DNA of 64,000 nt from Brienomyrus brachyistius (lineage: Eukaryota > Chordata > Actinopteri > Osteoglossiformes > Mormyridae). The DNA is taken from NCBI RefSeq assembly GCF_023856365.1, contig NC_064538.1:3985832-4049831 (forward strand), given 5' to 3'. Below, piece by piece: positions 14,301 to 26,412 of the stretch. A program made the position numbers and the translations under genes. Below the pieces are notes generated by a model. It searched no databases. It worked only from the letters and a program-made list of their open reading frames with translations, and was not told the origin of the DNA. Positions within the stretch are counted from its first letter, which is position 1; each line of letters starts with the position of its first letter.

Positions 14301-17108
14301 GTAGCATGGAGCTGCCAGTCTTATGGCTGCAGAAAATGTATTTCTTCATATATTTGCATAAACTTTGGTCGAGTGTGTGAGTCGCCGTAAGTCGAATAAG
14401 TTGTAAGTCAGGGCCAGTCTATTTAGGTGGATAATTATCGTGTCACGGAGGCCGAGAATCTCATCCATCACGCAGCTATTTCTTCTGTAGGCTCCACTGG
14501 TGGCTTTTAAAAATGAGTCCAGCGAATATATGATTTTCTCATGAATCATGTTTAAATATAGTCTGGAGCCCAGGAATAACCTCAGGAGTTTGTCTTCAAT
14601 TGTGATAAAAAAAAAATCCCCACTCCAAAGCACTCATATGCACCATGAAATATGATCTGAATTTCGGGATCCTGGTACTTTTTTCTCTAAGGATTTTTTG
14701 TCATTTTTTTTTTATTTTTACATATTTATTGCAGCATTTAGAGTATCATCAAAATATAATATTTTGGAGATACCAGCCTCCACATTTATTTTGCATTTTT
14801 CATTTTACATTCCTAAATTACTAACAATTCATTTCTTTTGTGCTGCTTTCTAATGGATACAAATGCGTTGCAATATTTACTTCATATCTGTGATATTTGT
14901 GAATGAGAATCACTCTATTTGTATACAGAAAATAATGCGTAAATGTGTCGTTTTTGTTATCACAGCTCCTCAAAACAAATACCATGCAGGTTCGAGGCTC
15001 AAACTCACAACCTGAAGGATGCCTTGAAGGAATCAGCTCTTGTATCATCGGGAGGGCATTTGATCTGATTTATACAGTGAAATTACCTGCAGCAAATGAA
15101 GTCGCAGGTTGCCTGCAATGTACGTGTCAGCTAAGAGAAAAGAGAGACCCTGAATGGGATAAGCAGGGCTGGGAATGAAGGGAGGTGAGCTGAATGTGCC
15201 AGAGTGGGTCTGCCTTTGTTACTGGACGAGTAGTTCTGTTTGCACAGTGTTCAGGAAACAGGAAAGCTTTTAGTGTTCGCTAGAGCTTGCAGAGATGGCA
15301 CTGAATGCATCCTTGGGTCACTGGTCTCCTCCGCTTCACCTCGCCAGGCTACAGGCTTTTCTGATGCTCGTGGGAGTTTTACTTACACTAAATGTTGTGA
15401 GGGCAGAAAGAAAAATGATTGGTTCAGGGAGTTAACCAATCAGGTTGTAGAGGAGGTGGGTCCAAGCAACTAGAGGAGGCGGGCCATGACATCGGATTGG
15501 TTGGTCCCGCCTCCTCTAGTTCCTTGGTCCCACCTCCTCTACAATCTGATTGGTTATCACTCCCATAAGCTTTTCTGAGACCCATAGCAGCCTTCATAAA
15601 CTGTTCAGGAAGGAGCCAGTGAAAGTGTTTCAGCTGGCAAAAGGCATGGATGAACAAGCTGGAGACCACCAGCTACTCTGGGAGGGACCCCATCAGTCTT
15701 TAAGCCTGTCATTTTTAATTAATAGTCTAATGCTCCAGCAGGGAGTTAAACAAGGTGCAATACTTCATTACTGAAAGGAACGTTTGGCATTAAAATAATT
15801 TTCGAGGGGTCGAGAAATAGGTCGGTCTTTGAGTAGGTATGTGAGACATAGTTCTGGGACTCCCTGTTGCTTCTCTTGTTTTGTGTTTGTGGGGGTGGTG
15901 GTCAGGGCAGGGTCAGTCATACAAATAACCTTCCTTGGCTTTGGATGATGTCACAGCCTAGTCTACGGTTAAGCCAGAACACAAAGGGGAGTGATAGGAT
16001 ATGACGGTAGATACAAATAATAAATGGATTGCAGAGAAATGCGGCTATCTAGAGGCAGTAGACAGACACAAAAGACAAGCACAAAATACTAAACGTGTGT
16101 ATAGTGGTTGAATGTGAGCTCGTATCTATGGACAGAAAATGAAAAGGAAGTAATTTCCTTAAACAACAGACTCTGTACGCAACAACATTCTAAGCGTGGA
16201 ACTTCACCAAGAATAACAACAACAATTACAAACAACAACCGAAAATAGAAACCAACAACTGCATCAATCACGCATGGAGCTCATCGGTGACACATCAATC
16301 TTACTTTTTTGGCAGGATGAAATTGGACTTGGTTCCTTGGGTGATGTTAAATTCTGGACACGCAAGCCCACACAGAGAAGTTGTACATAGTCATAATTAA
16401 TACAACTGAATGTTCTAACAATGGTCAGAACATCTAACTCTCCTCCCCATGTTTCTCATTTGTCCATCGCTTGCAGAGCTATGGAGAGTCCTGTGTTCCA
16501 CATTCAGACTTGGACGATCATTTTCATAATAATGCCGCAATAAACTAACAGTAGATTAAAAGCCTTTTCTCTCCTCACAAAGAAAAAGGGCGACTTTTCC
16601 CTCAGTCAGTTGGTCACAGTCTTCATAACAGCTTCTTAGTAATCAGACTCTTTCCCAACAGAACTAACCTTGAAAAAACTGCAGCTGGGATATGAGAGAC
16701 TTCAGGCTGATCAAAATCGGACTCTTCCTTACGTCCTCGGTTTCTTGTGAGGGGGGGGCGTTAATGGCCGTGCGTGAAACTGGAGCTCGGAAAGACGTCT
16801 TTGTGTTCTTTGTTACAGGGGTGCCGGGTAAACATGTCGACGCACTTTAATCAGGCTGCAAGTCGACACAGTCTCTCTTAATATGCCAGCTTCAATTTCT
16901 GTATTAAAGTAAGTAACGCTGAAATGAATAATAAAGATAATAACATGCTTTATATAATGATTAACATGACACAATACAAAGACTCTGTTGGTTGCTTATA
17001 AAGATCTTAATACGCCGAAGGGTTGGCGTCCCGTTTTGGGTTAATCCGCACCCTGGACCTGTAGCTTCCAGACCACGGTAACTCTGCACAGGACGGGCGT
17101 GTATGGAA

Positions 17109-17142
<34 letters not shown>

Positions 17143-20100
17143 CAGGCTCTTAATAGTCTACACCCATTAAAATCCATGATCTTTTAACCCCTTACTCAGC
17201 CAACAGGACCCTCAGGTCTCGTGATCATGGTCTTCTTGATGTCCCCGGGTCCACGTTCAGACCAGGACTGACAGCTTCTGCGGTTGTTTCCCCAAAGCTT
17301 TGGAACAGCCCCTCCACGGATATTAGGTCAGCCCACAGTGTGGGCCCCTTTCAGCGCTGTCTGAAAATGGTTTTTATAGACGAGCCTTTTATTGATGTCT
17401 GATTCTTTGTTTTATTACGCGTGAATCAGATTGTGACATCTGTTCTTGAAAGGCACTGTATAAATAAGCTGGTTCCTTGCAGTATTGATGTCATTTAGAC
17501 GAACCTTTTAAAATATCATTTGGGGAGTGTTAAAAGTCCATGGGTTCAGCTGGTATACTGCATGCAAGGTTTCCTCTAATGAACACTGCTTGTGTCAACG
17601 TGAAACCTTGACCTCTGTAAATCTCGAATTATATCGAGTCAAAACAGGAGTTGGGCTGGCTTCCTTTGGGGCTTTTCATTGACTTTAGTTTTTCCTGTGA
17701 TTATTTGTCCTGTGAAGCCAGCAGGCAGCACCCTGGTGAAACCACAAAGGTATATTACTGAGTTCGTGTCGCATTATTTTAGCAACAATTAAAATAATAC
17801 GTGTTCAGTTCTGCACTGTTTTGCATCAGCAGCGAAATTCTTTTTTGTTTGTTTATGCCTTAATTAATAAACCAAGTCTTTTGGGGTGCCAACATTGTCT
17901 CTGTAACGGCTGGGCTAATTTGGCAGTTGCTCTTTGTATTTGTAAGTATATACAGAATCGCGCTTTGATGAAAAACTTTAATGCTTCTATGCCTGGCTCA
18001 CAACCTCGAACGTCTTGTTTCCTTCAGAAGTCGGCCTTTGAATCATCTAAGCTTACGAACTAGTGGAATAAAAGACGGGTTCTTCAACCAAAGCACGTCG
18101 TTAAAGTGTTTGAGAACGAGCACAGCATCTCTGAGTAGCCTTTAAAAGCACCATCTGTAATTTTTCAATCTTCCAGAGATAAACAAAATAACACACGCAA
18201 GTTTGCTCCTGTAGCTCAACAAGTAGAGTGTCGTACTAACAGTACAAGGGTCATGGGTTTAAAAGCAAGGGACTCAAACCCACCCCCCTCCCGTGTCTCG
18301 CTTTAGATAAAGATGGAACATAACCAGGTCTACAGCAGGTTTTTCTGTGTTTGTTCCTCCTGTTGACATGGCAACATGTGATGTCATCACAGGCATTGCG
18401 GAATACATTACCTCAAAAGATGTTGGAAACGTGAGTCAGTTAAGCTTTATTTATTATGCTGGGTTTTTGCAAAAAAAAAATAATAATAAATAATCACATT
18501 AAAGGTGAATCAAAAACTACATTTCCCAGTAAGGGATAAATGAGATACTATTTTCTGACCCCTTGAGACATTTTGAGATCCATTTACACGAGATCCTTAT
18601 AAAAAGGTCTGACACGGTGACCTGCTTTCACACCAGAAACAATTTGCTTGTTTGCTGGTTTGTGAGCTTGTTTCATATTATGATATCTTACCAAATCTGA
18701 CCATAATTCAAGTATAACTCAATGGTGCCTTGTTGCATCTTTTATGTGGTGTAATGAGCTATTTAAATGCATGGAAATTAAATTATATTCAGTCTTGCCC
18801 ATTTATGAATGCCTTTCAGTAGGAATATCCAGTGCTGGCTGTGTTTGTGGTACCCGCTGAATTGATTTTAAATGGATCCATTCATCCAGGTGTATTATAA
18901 TTAGGCGGTGCATTAAATCTTGTGTTTTATTCCATTTTGCTCTTGGAAGTATTTTGATGTTAGCTCTGGTGAAAGAGTTTCACTGCAACGTGACTTTGGA
19001 CAGAACCAGAAACAGCAATATAGGGTGTGCAAGGGCTTCGATAAACTTGTGAGCAAACGGCAGATTAACGTTTCAAGATTTTGCCACATGTCCCCACTTC
19101 TGTTGACGAGTTGCATGTTGAATTTCCAAGTGTGCCATGTACAATTTATCCAGATAAGGCACGATATGGATTATATTCGTCATAATCTTTTTATGTATTA
19201 GTAACAGGTACTTAAGGGGGCATAACAGGTGAAAATAAAGGTGGTTATTGGAGAATTAAAGCGATATTAAGGTGCCTAGGAAACACAAATAACGCTGAAG
19301 AGCAGCCAGACAGCAGAGGAGCATCGGTTCACTCACCTCCCATAAGCCACGAAGGATCCATCAAAACTATGTGATCATGACTCGGAAGGTGTAACAGGAG
19401 AAAACCGACATCTCAACACCTTCCTGCAAGACTCACCTTGGTGAGAACTAACAGCGCAACGGAGTTGTTTTTAAGGAAAAGAGTTCAAATTACAAGTTTC
19501 AATAAAAAGAAAGTTTTTTTGCAATGCTTTGATGGCGAGACGGACTGAACCATACTGCCGTGATTGTTGTTTTGCTGCAGGACTGTTTTGCCAAAAAAAA
19601 AGGTTGACAGTCAATATCTTGTTCAGCTCAATATCTTTTTATATTCAAGTTCTCAGGTTTTTCTTGTCAAAACTCCCCTGAACTCTGAACATCCTTAGCA
19701 CTGGCTGAATCCACCCACCATTGCTGCTCCCATGTACTTATTATTTTATCCAGCCCCCTTTATTGCTGTCACTCTTCAGCTGGTCCCAAAGATAAAACAT
19801 TATTTCAGGAGAACGGGTGCAATGTAGGGCGACGAGAATGATTGCTGGTCTTTGAGGAATGTCTTATGAGGAGAGGTTAGCTGAGCTGAATCTGTTTAGC
19901 CTCAAGCAAAGGAGACTAAGGGGGGACATGATCCAGGCATATAAGATTCTAACAGGTCTGGATGCTGTTCAGCCAAATGGCTACTTCAATATTAGTTTAA
20001 ATACTAGAACTCGTGGAAATTAGCGGGAGAACATTTCAAACTGAATTTGAGGAATTTAACTTATGGAATGGTATTCCTGTTAGTGAAGCGCAAGCTAAAA

Positions 20101-23100
20101 CCCTGGGTTCCTTTAAATCAGAGCTAGATAAGATTTTAACAACTCTGAGCTATTAATTGATTAATTATTAAGTTAAGTTCTCCCCAAACGAGCTTGATGG
20201 GTCGAATGCCTTCCTCTCGTTTGTAAATTTCTTGTATGCTTATGAGACGTTCTTGAGCACTCCTGCACAGACGCTTCCTTCTGACGATAATCCCCTTGAA
20301 ATATTTGACAGGGAAGCTGGCATTGCAGGGGCTACTTGTGCATAAGGCATTTCTCTTGTTTATTTGACTGTAGTAGGTGTTTAACTCTTACACGCTCCTG
20401 CAATAATTATGCTACTATGAGGTGTCACCTGACATGTGCCTTTGGGGTGAATTTGACCCCAGGGTAGGTGTGAGAATTGAGTATAATTATAGATATTCAT
20501 TAGCACTTGTTGCTAAGGATGTGCAACCTCTGAGTCCACCCAGGTTCTGGGCCTTTGCCCAAGGTGTACTCACCCTGACTCACTAGCCCTGCTCTGCTAG
20601 ATTAGCCTGTCTGCCTCCATAAGGTATTCCAGCTTTGACAGGCTAGCTATGCTGGACCTGTTGTCGGCTCCAGCTGTGCTCCGCCAGGTAAGCTGACGCT
20701 GCTGCATCTGCTCCTCCCGTCTTTGCCTGGTCCGCCTGCCCCTTATCGGTCGACCGTGGTGCTGTGTCCTTCCCTGTAGGTGGTGAGCTTCGCCAGCCTG
20801 AAGTACGACCGTTCCTACGACTGGATGGTGCTGTGTGTGCTCTGGTGCTCCATCGCCCAGTCAGCCCTCCTCCCCATGTTCCTGTGGGCCTGCGACCGTT
20901 ACCGGGCCGACGCCAAGACCGTGTGGGAGAAGTGTGTGGCAGTCATGTCCAGTGATGACATTGATGAAGGTAGGTGGCACTGCGGGGAGACCTGGTCAAC
21001 ATCTAGACAGAGGAATGTGTCGGTGTGGTTTGGGTGGGGGGAGAGGGGGGATGGATGTCTTTCATGTAAGTTTCAAACATGACACAAAATCGATGTCAAA
21101 CATTCAACATAACGTGTGCCGATCCAAGCAAAGATACACATATTCCAAGTCGTTAAATTATACATTTAAACTTTATTTTGTCAAGTAAAATATGTTGTTG
21201 AAAATGTTTGAACACATGAATTCATAGACATCCTCATTGACATCCAGGATTATTCTGTCTAGAAACCTTCCATTTTTATTGTCTAGATGATTAATCCTGT
21301 CACTGCTTCTTCAATTAAATTCTTTCTTGTGTTTTGTGGTTCTAATTGTTGTGTATTTCTGTGTGAGTTCTCAGCCAATAATACATGGTTCTACTCTGTT
21401 CTTTTAAGACTAAGATGTTCCACATGTTATGGATCTTACCACACTTGATTAGCCTACATAGGGTCCGTTAACCAGCTATGATAAACGTAGAAATGGTCAG
21501 ATTACCATGTGACTACGTTTTTGGAGCACAGCGGCAGGATGATAGTGAAAGTATCATAAATAAAATGCTTTACTTTTATTTTATAAAAGGAATTCAAAAT
21601 ACTACTGGCTTCCTGTTTGGGGGGGGGGGGGTTAGGGCTTTTTATCCACTGTGTAGTTTAGTGTTTTCAAGCATTTCACGGTAGCGGTCATGTGCTGTAA
21701 AGTGCTATGAATACTATATTTTATGTTTAATTACAGTTAAACTTCAACATGATACGTATCATTTAGGTTACTATGTGAAATTTAGAGATATTCATTATTA
21801 TCTTTTAATTCTGCTAATGTAGTGCCTGACCTCAGTCTGTGGTAGGGAAGAGTTCAGCTTATTTTTAAATGTAAAAATGTTAAGCATCCCGCCAGAATGG
21901 AGGCTCCTAAACGTGTGTCCCATGTTCATCTGACCAGTTCAGCTTACACCCCACCCAGTCCCCTCAGTGGTGCATCTGTCATTCAGTACTAATGTGTACC
22001 TGTACCGCGAGTGTTCAGAGTGACAATAACAAAGTGAATCTGACACAGGACTTACAGGTTTACTGAGCAGCTGAAAGCTGTGCATAGTCATTCTTTAAGA
22101 TGATCAAGACCTGAATCACTGCTCAATAAAATGAGAGATTTGTCGTTTTGTCTTTATCTGTAGTTACCAGTTCTCTGCTTTTTTCAGAGGGGTTGTCTTG
22201 TATTTCCCAGCTCAGTTGTATGTACGATGGTCATCTTCTTGCCCCAAAACACTCTTGCATGCCAAACTGCCTGTACAGGTAATTTCATCTTCCATCCAAA
22301 CAAATGCCCCTCATTTGTCCCAAGATCAGCATTTTACACAGTTACTGCAACTGAATCCTGGAAACGGTTTGCTTATTGTTCTCTGATGGAACTTTCCTGA
22401 CACAAACGCTTCTAAAGCACCTTCTTTCAGCTTGTCTATGCGGCTTTAATTTGGCCCAGAAATTCTGATCAAGGTGACTCACACTCCCAACTCTGTAGCT
22501 GGGTTCAATTTCAGAAGAAAACTGTTCGCTGCTAAAAAAGTCATGCATTCATGGAGCAGTCAGTCTGTTACAGGACCCAGGGGGGCTCATTCTGAGAGGG
22601 ATTTATGCCTTCGCATGGTACTACTCTTTAACGTAAACTGTAACACCCCCCAAAACAGAATAGAAAAAGAGAGCTATTGAATCTTGTTTCTCTTATCTAT
22701 ACGTCTGTCTGTCTGTTTGTCTGTGTATATGGGCACGTCTCTTTTTAATCCTGATATATATGCTTTTCTGCATTTGCAGAAAACAGCCAGGATGGAGGAA
22801 TTCATCCGGACTTAATATATGACAGACCATTTGACTATAGCCCCACCGCTGATATCATGACGGTAGACCATATTGCCAAGTATGAATTCTCAACTTTAGA
22901 AAGAGGTTATCCATTGCGAGAACCACAGGAAGATAAAATGCAGTATTTGCAGGTATTCTTCCATTTTTAATTTTGCAACTGATCCTTCCGGTCATTCGTA
23001 TAATTTGTATTTCTTTACAATAATATGCATGTAGAAGTGGTCTATATATATATATATACCAAATACAAGTGCAAGAAATATTTCACACCTGAATATATCC

Positions 23101-26100
23101 AACTGTATTATTGGAAACAGAGTGTAAGGCATATTCTTCCTGCAAATGTTTTGTAATCGTGACTAAAAGCAGCTTCTTAAATATTGAACTTGAAAGTGCT
23201 GCTTTAAATATATGTGTGGTTTTAATTCCTATGACAAAGTTGTGAATCTGTCATTCTAAAGCTGAACTGTGTTAAGTGACTGCATCAGCAACAGCCATAT
23301 TACGTTTTGTCGAATAGGCAGCAGTATGACCCAGTAAATCTTAAACATATCATATTCTGCCAAAATGTCTACTGAGCTTTTCAGAATAAAAATTCTAGGT
23401 GAAATAATGTAATTCTGCTTCCAGCGTTTAAGCCAGGCAGTCGTAGAGCTGTGAAATACTCATCTTTGACCCCTTAATCCAGGAAAAAAAAAATCTCCCA
23501 GCATGCAGTCTTCAAGGGCCGCCTACATCCACCATTTAACCTCCCTATAAACCCATCATCGTATAGAGGGTTTGTGTGCCTGAGTTACACAGTTAAAAAA
23601 TCAGTACATTAAGGCCTGTTGGGAATGAGTCTTTCAGATCTGTGACTAAGGTGATGCAAAAGGAACGGAGCCCTTGAAGACCGAATGTGAGACCTCACTC
23701 CTCTAAACAGACCAGTCATACCAGTAAATCCTTTAAGATGGTCACCACATTCCCATCATTTACCTTTTTTTTTTTGCAAAACATGCCCTAAACCAAACCT
23801 CCAATTGCATAAAAGGACATGGCGGAATACAGCTGCTTAGTGAAGATTGAATCTGGGAAGAGACAGGCATCCTTTGCAACAAGGCATTTCAGTGATAGTT
23901 TTTGTGACAGCATTTTTTTTCAATAGGCTGGCATGATGTTGCATGTGTGTTTAACAAGCGGGGTTGTACCTTGAGTACATTTTGACTGCAAAAAAAAAGA
24001 AATGAAAAAAACCAGACTTATGGTTTAAATGTAATGATAGAATGATAGAAACAGAGATGAATACAGTAGCCATCCTTCCACCGCCCTTCACGTCACTGTT
24101 CCTCCTTTCATCCCCCGTTATCTTACATTCCTCCTCTCACCGCATGCTGCCTCACCTTCTTCTTGGACTTTCATGAACTTCAGCGGGCATTTTATGCCCT
24201 TTTATTGTTCATGCATCCACTCAGCCTCCAAACCAATGTCCTGTTCAGGACTAACTGGGAGGCAGGAGTCTGTCCCACCCGGATACACCCTGGGTGGGTT
24301 TTTTTTTATTGAATAATAATGAAATAATTCACATTTAGCGCAGTCAGTATACAGTACATAGAATACAGTGGTAGAAGGTAACACATTCAGCATACAATAT
24401 GTAGAATATAATGCTATTAAAATGTTACGGTTCTTGTACCACATCACTGTTCCACAATCCTCGAATCTGACTGGTCAGAAACAGAGGTGGAAAGTTCATG
24501 CGTAAAAAGTCGAGATCCAGACCAAGATTTTCCCCCACTCTGAACATAAAGAGTCACAGTTAGAGCGTACTCAGCTGGTTTGCTAAAGCAAAATCTTGGT
24601 CTGGATTTTCACTTTCTAGACACGAACTTTCCACCTCTGGTCAGAAGGGTGTTCAATTTTCTATAAGCTGATACGCTTATGCCAGACCATCGAATCACTG
24701 TAACAAATCAATGTGCTGCTAAAAACTTTAATTCTAAGTAACGTTATTTAAAATTCCAGATATATAACACAATTTAACATTAATGGAAATTTTTAAACAA
24801 ATAAATTGCCACAAAGAGCAGATGCTGAATGGGGTGGACAAAGAACAACGCTGCTTTGGTTCTTTGCCTCCACAGCCGTGTGTTTAAAAACGTATAAGGC
24901 ACGGCGCGTCATGCATTAACCCATACATAATTCAGTCATCCCCAATGCTTTTTACAAACCTTTTGTTGCATTAATACAAACTGCCCCAAACAAAGAGTTA
25001 GATATCGTATAATAAAATGCACTTGGCACATATATTTGACCTTGAGCCAAAGCTTGCATTTCTCATTTGGGTTAATGCCGAATTAAGCTATCTTTCATTG
25101 GGGCAGTAAACAGCCATTCCACTTTATCCCAGCATCGTTTGCAACACCGGTGTTCTGCTGCCATCTGCTGGCCACATCTCATGTCTGCAGCTACTGTATC
25201 TTCTGCAGTTGTTAAACTATCAGACTTTTAAAAGCAGCATCTCCTTCTGCACTCTGGAGACCACGCTAGTGTTTTAACTGTAAAACATTATGGTGTGTAT
25301 CCCTTGCATAGACATCAGGCCAATGTGGATTGTGAGTATCATTTTGTTGCATCCAATTTACTCATAAAATTGAGCTTACTGTCGTAATTAATTATCGAGG
25401 GACTTTTAGATGCCAGCACCAAAAAATGCCTAAAGACTATAATTCTAAATGAATTGTTACATTTCTTCATTAGTTAAAGACCTGCGTCTTGTGGGTTTTA
25501 TTTTGTGTCTTTGATCCTCCAAACATTCCAAGGCAGATATCCTGCCGTGATCCCGTGGGTGTGACGCGTGTCACCTGTGTGTCGTGGCAGGTGCCCCCTA
25601 CCAGAAGATACTCCCACGACGAGTCCGACATGTGGACTGCGGGCCTGATCCCGTCCTACCTGCACCGCTGGGGTTCCACGGAGGACATGGCGGGGATCCC
25701 CCACAACGGCTCGCCGCGCCGCGACCGCCGGAGGAGCAGCCTGGCCTCCTGGCATGAGGGGAGCCTCCCCCGCCACAAGAGACGGCGGTCCAACGACGGA
25801 ACGCACTCACTGCCGCGCCCGCCGCCTCCGCCGCGGCCGACAGACTGCGCCGAGGAGGAACCACGCTGCTTCAGTCGGGACGAGGTGATCAGCTTCATCG
25901 ACGAGACGCCGCTGCCAAGTCCCGTGCGCAGCCCACGCCGATCGTCCATCGTACCCGAGGCGGCCGAGCACCGCATCGTCCTGTTGCCGCACTTTCCGCT
26001 CACCGACTTCGAGCGCGAGCCACACGCCCTGCGCCGCCTCTCCGACAGGGCGGCGCTAGAGAGGCTCAGGGGTTCGCCCGGGTCGGGCAGGAATGGGGGG

Positions 26101-26364
26101 GATGTCTCCGGGAAAGGCTGCCACGGGAAGCCGAGGGACGGGAAGAGTGCGCCGGGGTCCGCGCCCCCGAGCCCAGCCTCGCGGACCGGGGAACACGGGC
26201 TCCAGGGATTCAGGACAGGCCCGTGTGGAAGCGACAACTGGCCGGATCAAAAACTCCTGCCTGGAGCCGAGGGAAAACGAAACACGAATAATTTTATAAG
26301 CTCCGCTTCAGTGTCCTCTGGATATGTTGCCTTTCAGCCAGATTCTATAGGATCTTCTTCATAG
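5310..26364 (+). CDS. gpr153: GPR153, orphan class A-like G protein-coupled receptor
   Basis: Five coding exons join in frame to 639 aa (human about 609): 5310-5662, 12905-13334, 20780-20969, 22780-22952 and 25591-26364, all with GT-AG junctions. The start is in a good Kozak context (CCACCATGA). The first exon carries the N-terminus, TM1-TM3 and the family-typical [13 protein letters not shown] and [17 protein letters not shown]. Exon 2 gives TM4-TM6 plus loop 3 with [20 protein letters not shown], exon 3 gives TM7, exon 4 an acidic linker ending QEDKMQYLQ. Exon 5 is a GC-rich, Arg/Ser/Pro-rich cytoplasmic tail ending [16 protein letters not shown]. As in GPR153/GPR162 generally, the DRY region after TM3 is replaced by YHRM, and TM7 ends ACDRYRAD instead of NPxxY. 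The protein should sit in the plasma membrane; ligand and coupling are unknown. The tail-to-tail neighbour is hes3, as in human. GPR162 is the alternative paralogue, but the tail and hes3 linkage favour GPR153. Confidence 0.96.
6311..6420 (+). repeat. Interspersed repeat, TTACATTTGCAT family, copy 2
   Basis: TTTACATTTGCATCTATTTA, then CAGATGCTTTTGTCCAAAGC and GACATACACTTCAGGCA; better preserved than the copy at 322. Confidence 0.6.
8665..9190 (-). mobile_element. Possible antisense non-LTR retroelement
   Basis: Begins with TTTTATTGTCATTA, the complement of the TAATGACAATAAAA end seen in fish retroelements, then a long non-coding stretch with GTGCAAA repeats. Internal boundary is a guess. Confidence 0.3.
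10931..11070. mobile_element. hAT-type MITE, CAGTGTTTC family, copy 1
   Basis: Imperfect terminal inverted repeats (CAGCATTTCCCAAAACAG ... GAGTGAGAAACACTG) enclose mirrored GGAACCCCCAGAC / GTCTGGGGGTCCC and GAGTGAGCAAAAA. Related to the copy in hes3 intron 3. Target duplication not evident. Confidence 0.65.
12288..12368. repeat. Pair of adjacent palindromes
   Basis: 12288-12307 is a perfect 20-bp palindrome (AAACTCATATATATGAGTTT). It is followed by an imperfect one over 12307-12368 with arms TTTATAAACATGCC / GGCATATTTATAAA and GATGTCATA / TATGACATC. Confidence 0.75.
15367..15572. mobile_element. Foldback MITE with CCAAT-rich core, copy 1
   Basis: Mirror-complementary arms carry ACCAATCAG / CTGATTGGT and GTAGAGGAGGTGGG / CCCACCTCCTCTAC. 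Same family as the element at 27795; the right arm is shortened or diverged. Lies in gpr153 intron 2. Confidence 0.75.
16998..17142 (+). mobile_element. Truncated SINE tail with (GGAT)n
   Basis: GGCGTCCCGTTTTGGGTTAA ... GACGGGCGTGTATGGAAGATGG followed by (GGAT)n (17111-17141); 3' part of the family at 29117 or a relative. Confidence 0.5.
17111..17141 (+). repeat. (GGAT)n microsatellite
   Basis: Seven or so GGAT units at the tail of a SINE. Confidence 0.85.
17190..17402 (+). mobile_element. LINE fragment, reverse-transcriptase C-terminus
   Basis: An open 70-codon frame reads [16 protein letters not shown], then VVSPKLWNS, then a Phe/Leu-rich end with a stop at 17400-17402. This matches the C-terminal tail found in several fish non-LTR retrotransposon polymerases (pattern: APKLWNSLP ... 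SVxxFKxxLK). The tail GTATAAATAA-type sequence follows near 17455-17470. 5'-truncated. Confidence 0.7.
18205..18290 (+). repeat. tRNA-like repeat head
   Basis: GCTCCTGTAGCTCAACAAGT with TAGAG and a degenerate GGGTTTAAA box. Looks like the start of a tRNA-derived SINE rather than a functional tRNA: the acceptor and T arms do not pair well. Confidence 0.4.
19810..20240 (+). mobile_element. Second LINE family, reverse-transcriptase C-terminus, degenerate
   Basis: The frame reads [18 protein letters not shown], then [14 protein letters not shown], is interrupted by stops and a frameshift, and resumes as [20 protein letters not shown] before a stop. This is the tail of a CR1/L2-like reverse transcriptase. 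Clearly dead, and different from the LINE piece at 17190. Confidence 0.8.
20970..22779 (+). other. gpr153: gpr153 intron 3
   Basis: Donor GTAGGT, acceptor CATTTGCAG. AT-rich with a poly-G run near 21619-21630; nothing else recognised. Confidence 0.7.
24482..24639. mobile_element. hAT MITE with 8-bp target-site duplication
   Basis: 158 bp. Ends CAGAGGTGGAAAGTTC ... GAACTTTCCACCTCTG; flanked by GTCAGAAA (24474-24481) and GTCAGAAG (24640-24647), an 8-bp duplication with one mismatch, as expected for hAT elements. Inner arms TCCAGACCAAGATTTT / AAAATCTTGGTCTGGA also pair. Confidence 0.88.
25158..25171 (-). promoter_or_regulatory. CTCF core motif match
   Basis: Minus strand CCAGCAGATGGCAG fits the CTCF core CCASYAGRKGGCRS at all 14 positions. 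In gpr153 intron 4. Confidence 0.45.
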
Positions 26365-26366
26365 GT

Positions 26367-26412
26367 CTATTATTATTATTATTATTACTATTATTACTAT
26401 TATTATTATTAC
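26367..26412 (+). repeat. (ATT)n-type tract after the gpr153 stop
   Basis: ATT units with two ACT interruptions, starting three bases after the stop codon. Confidence 0.85.

Larger units (their letters stand above)
13335..20779 (+). other. gpr153: gpr153 intron 2
   Basis: Donor GTAAGT, acceptor CCCTGTAG. It contains a foldback MITE (15367-15572), a SINE tail with (GGAT)n (16998-17142), two different LINE reverse-transcriptase C-terminal fragments (17190-17402 and 19810-20240) and a tRNA-like repeat (18205-18290). No gpr153 exon missed, since the protein is continuous across it. Confidence 0.7.
22953..25590 (+). other. gpr153: gpr153 intron 4
   Basis: Donor GTATTC, acceptor CGTGGCAG. Holds a short (TA)n tract near 23043-23058, a hAT MITE with target duplication (24482-24639) and a CTCF-type motif (25158-25171). 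Confidence 0.7.

Noticed and set aside
18205..18290. Possible functional tRNA gene
   Set aside because: Box A and B-like words are present but the cloverleaf arms do not pair; more likely a SINE head.
25656..26237. 193-codon minus frame opposite gpr153 exon 5
   Set aside because: Shadow of the GC-rich receptor tail; no family resemblance.
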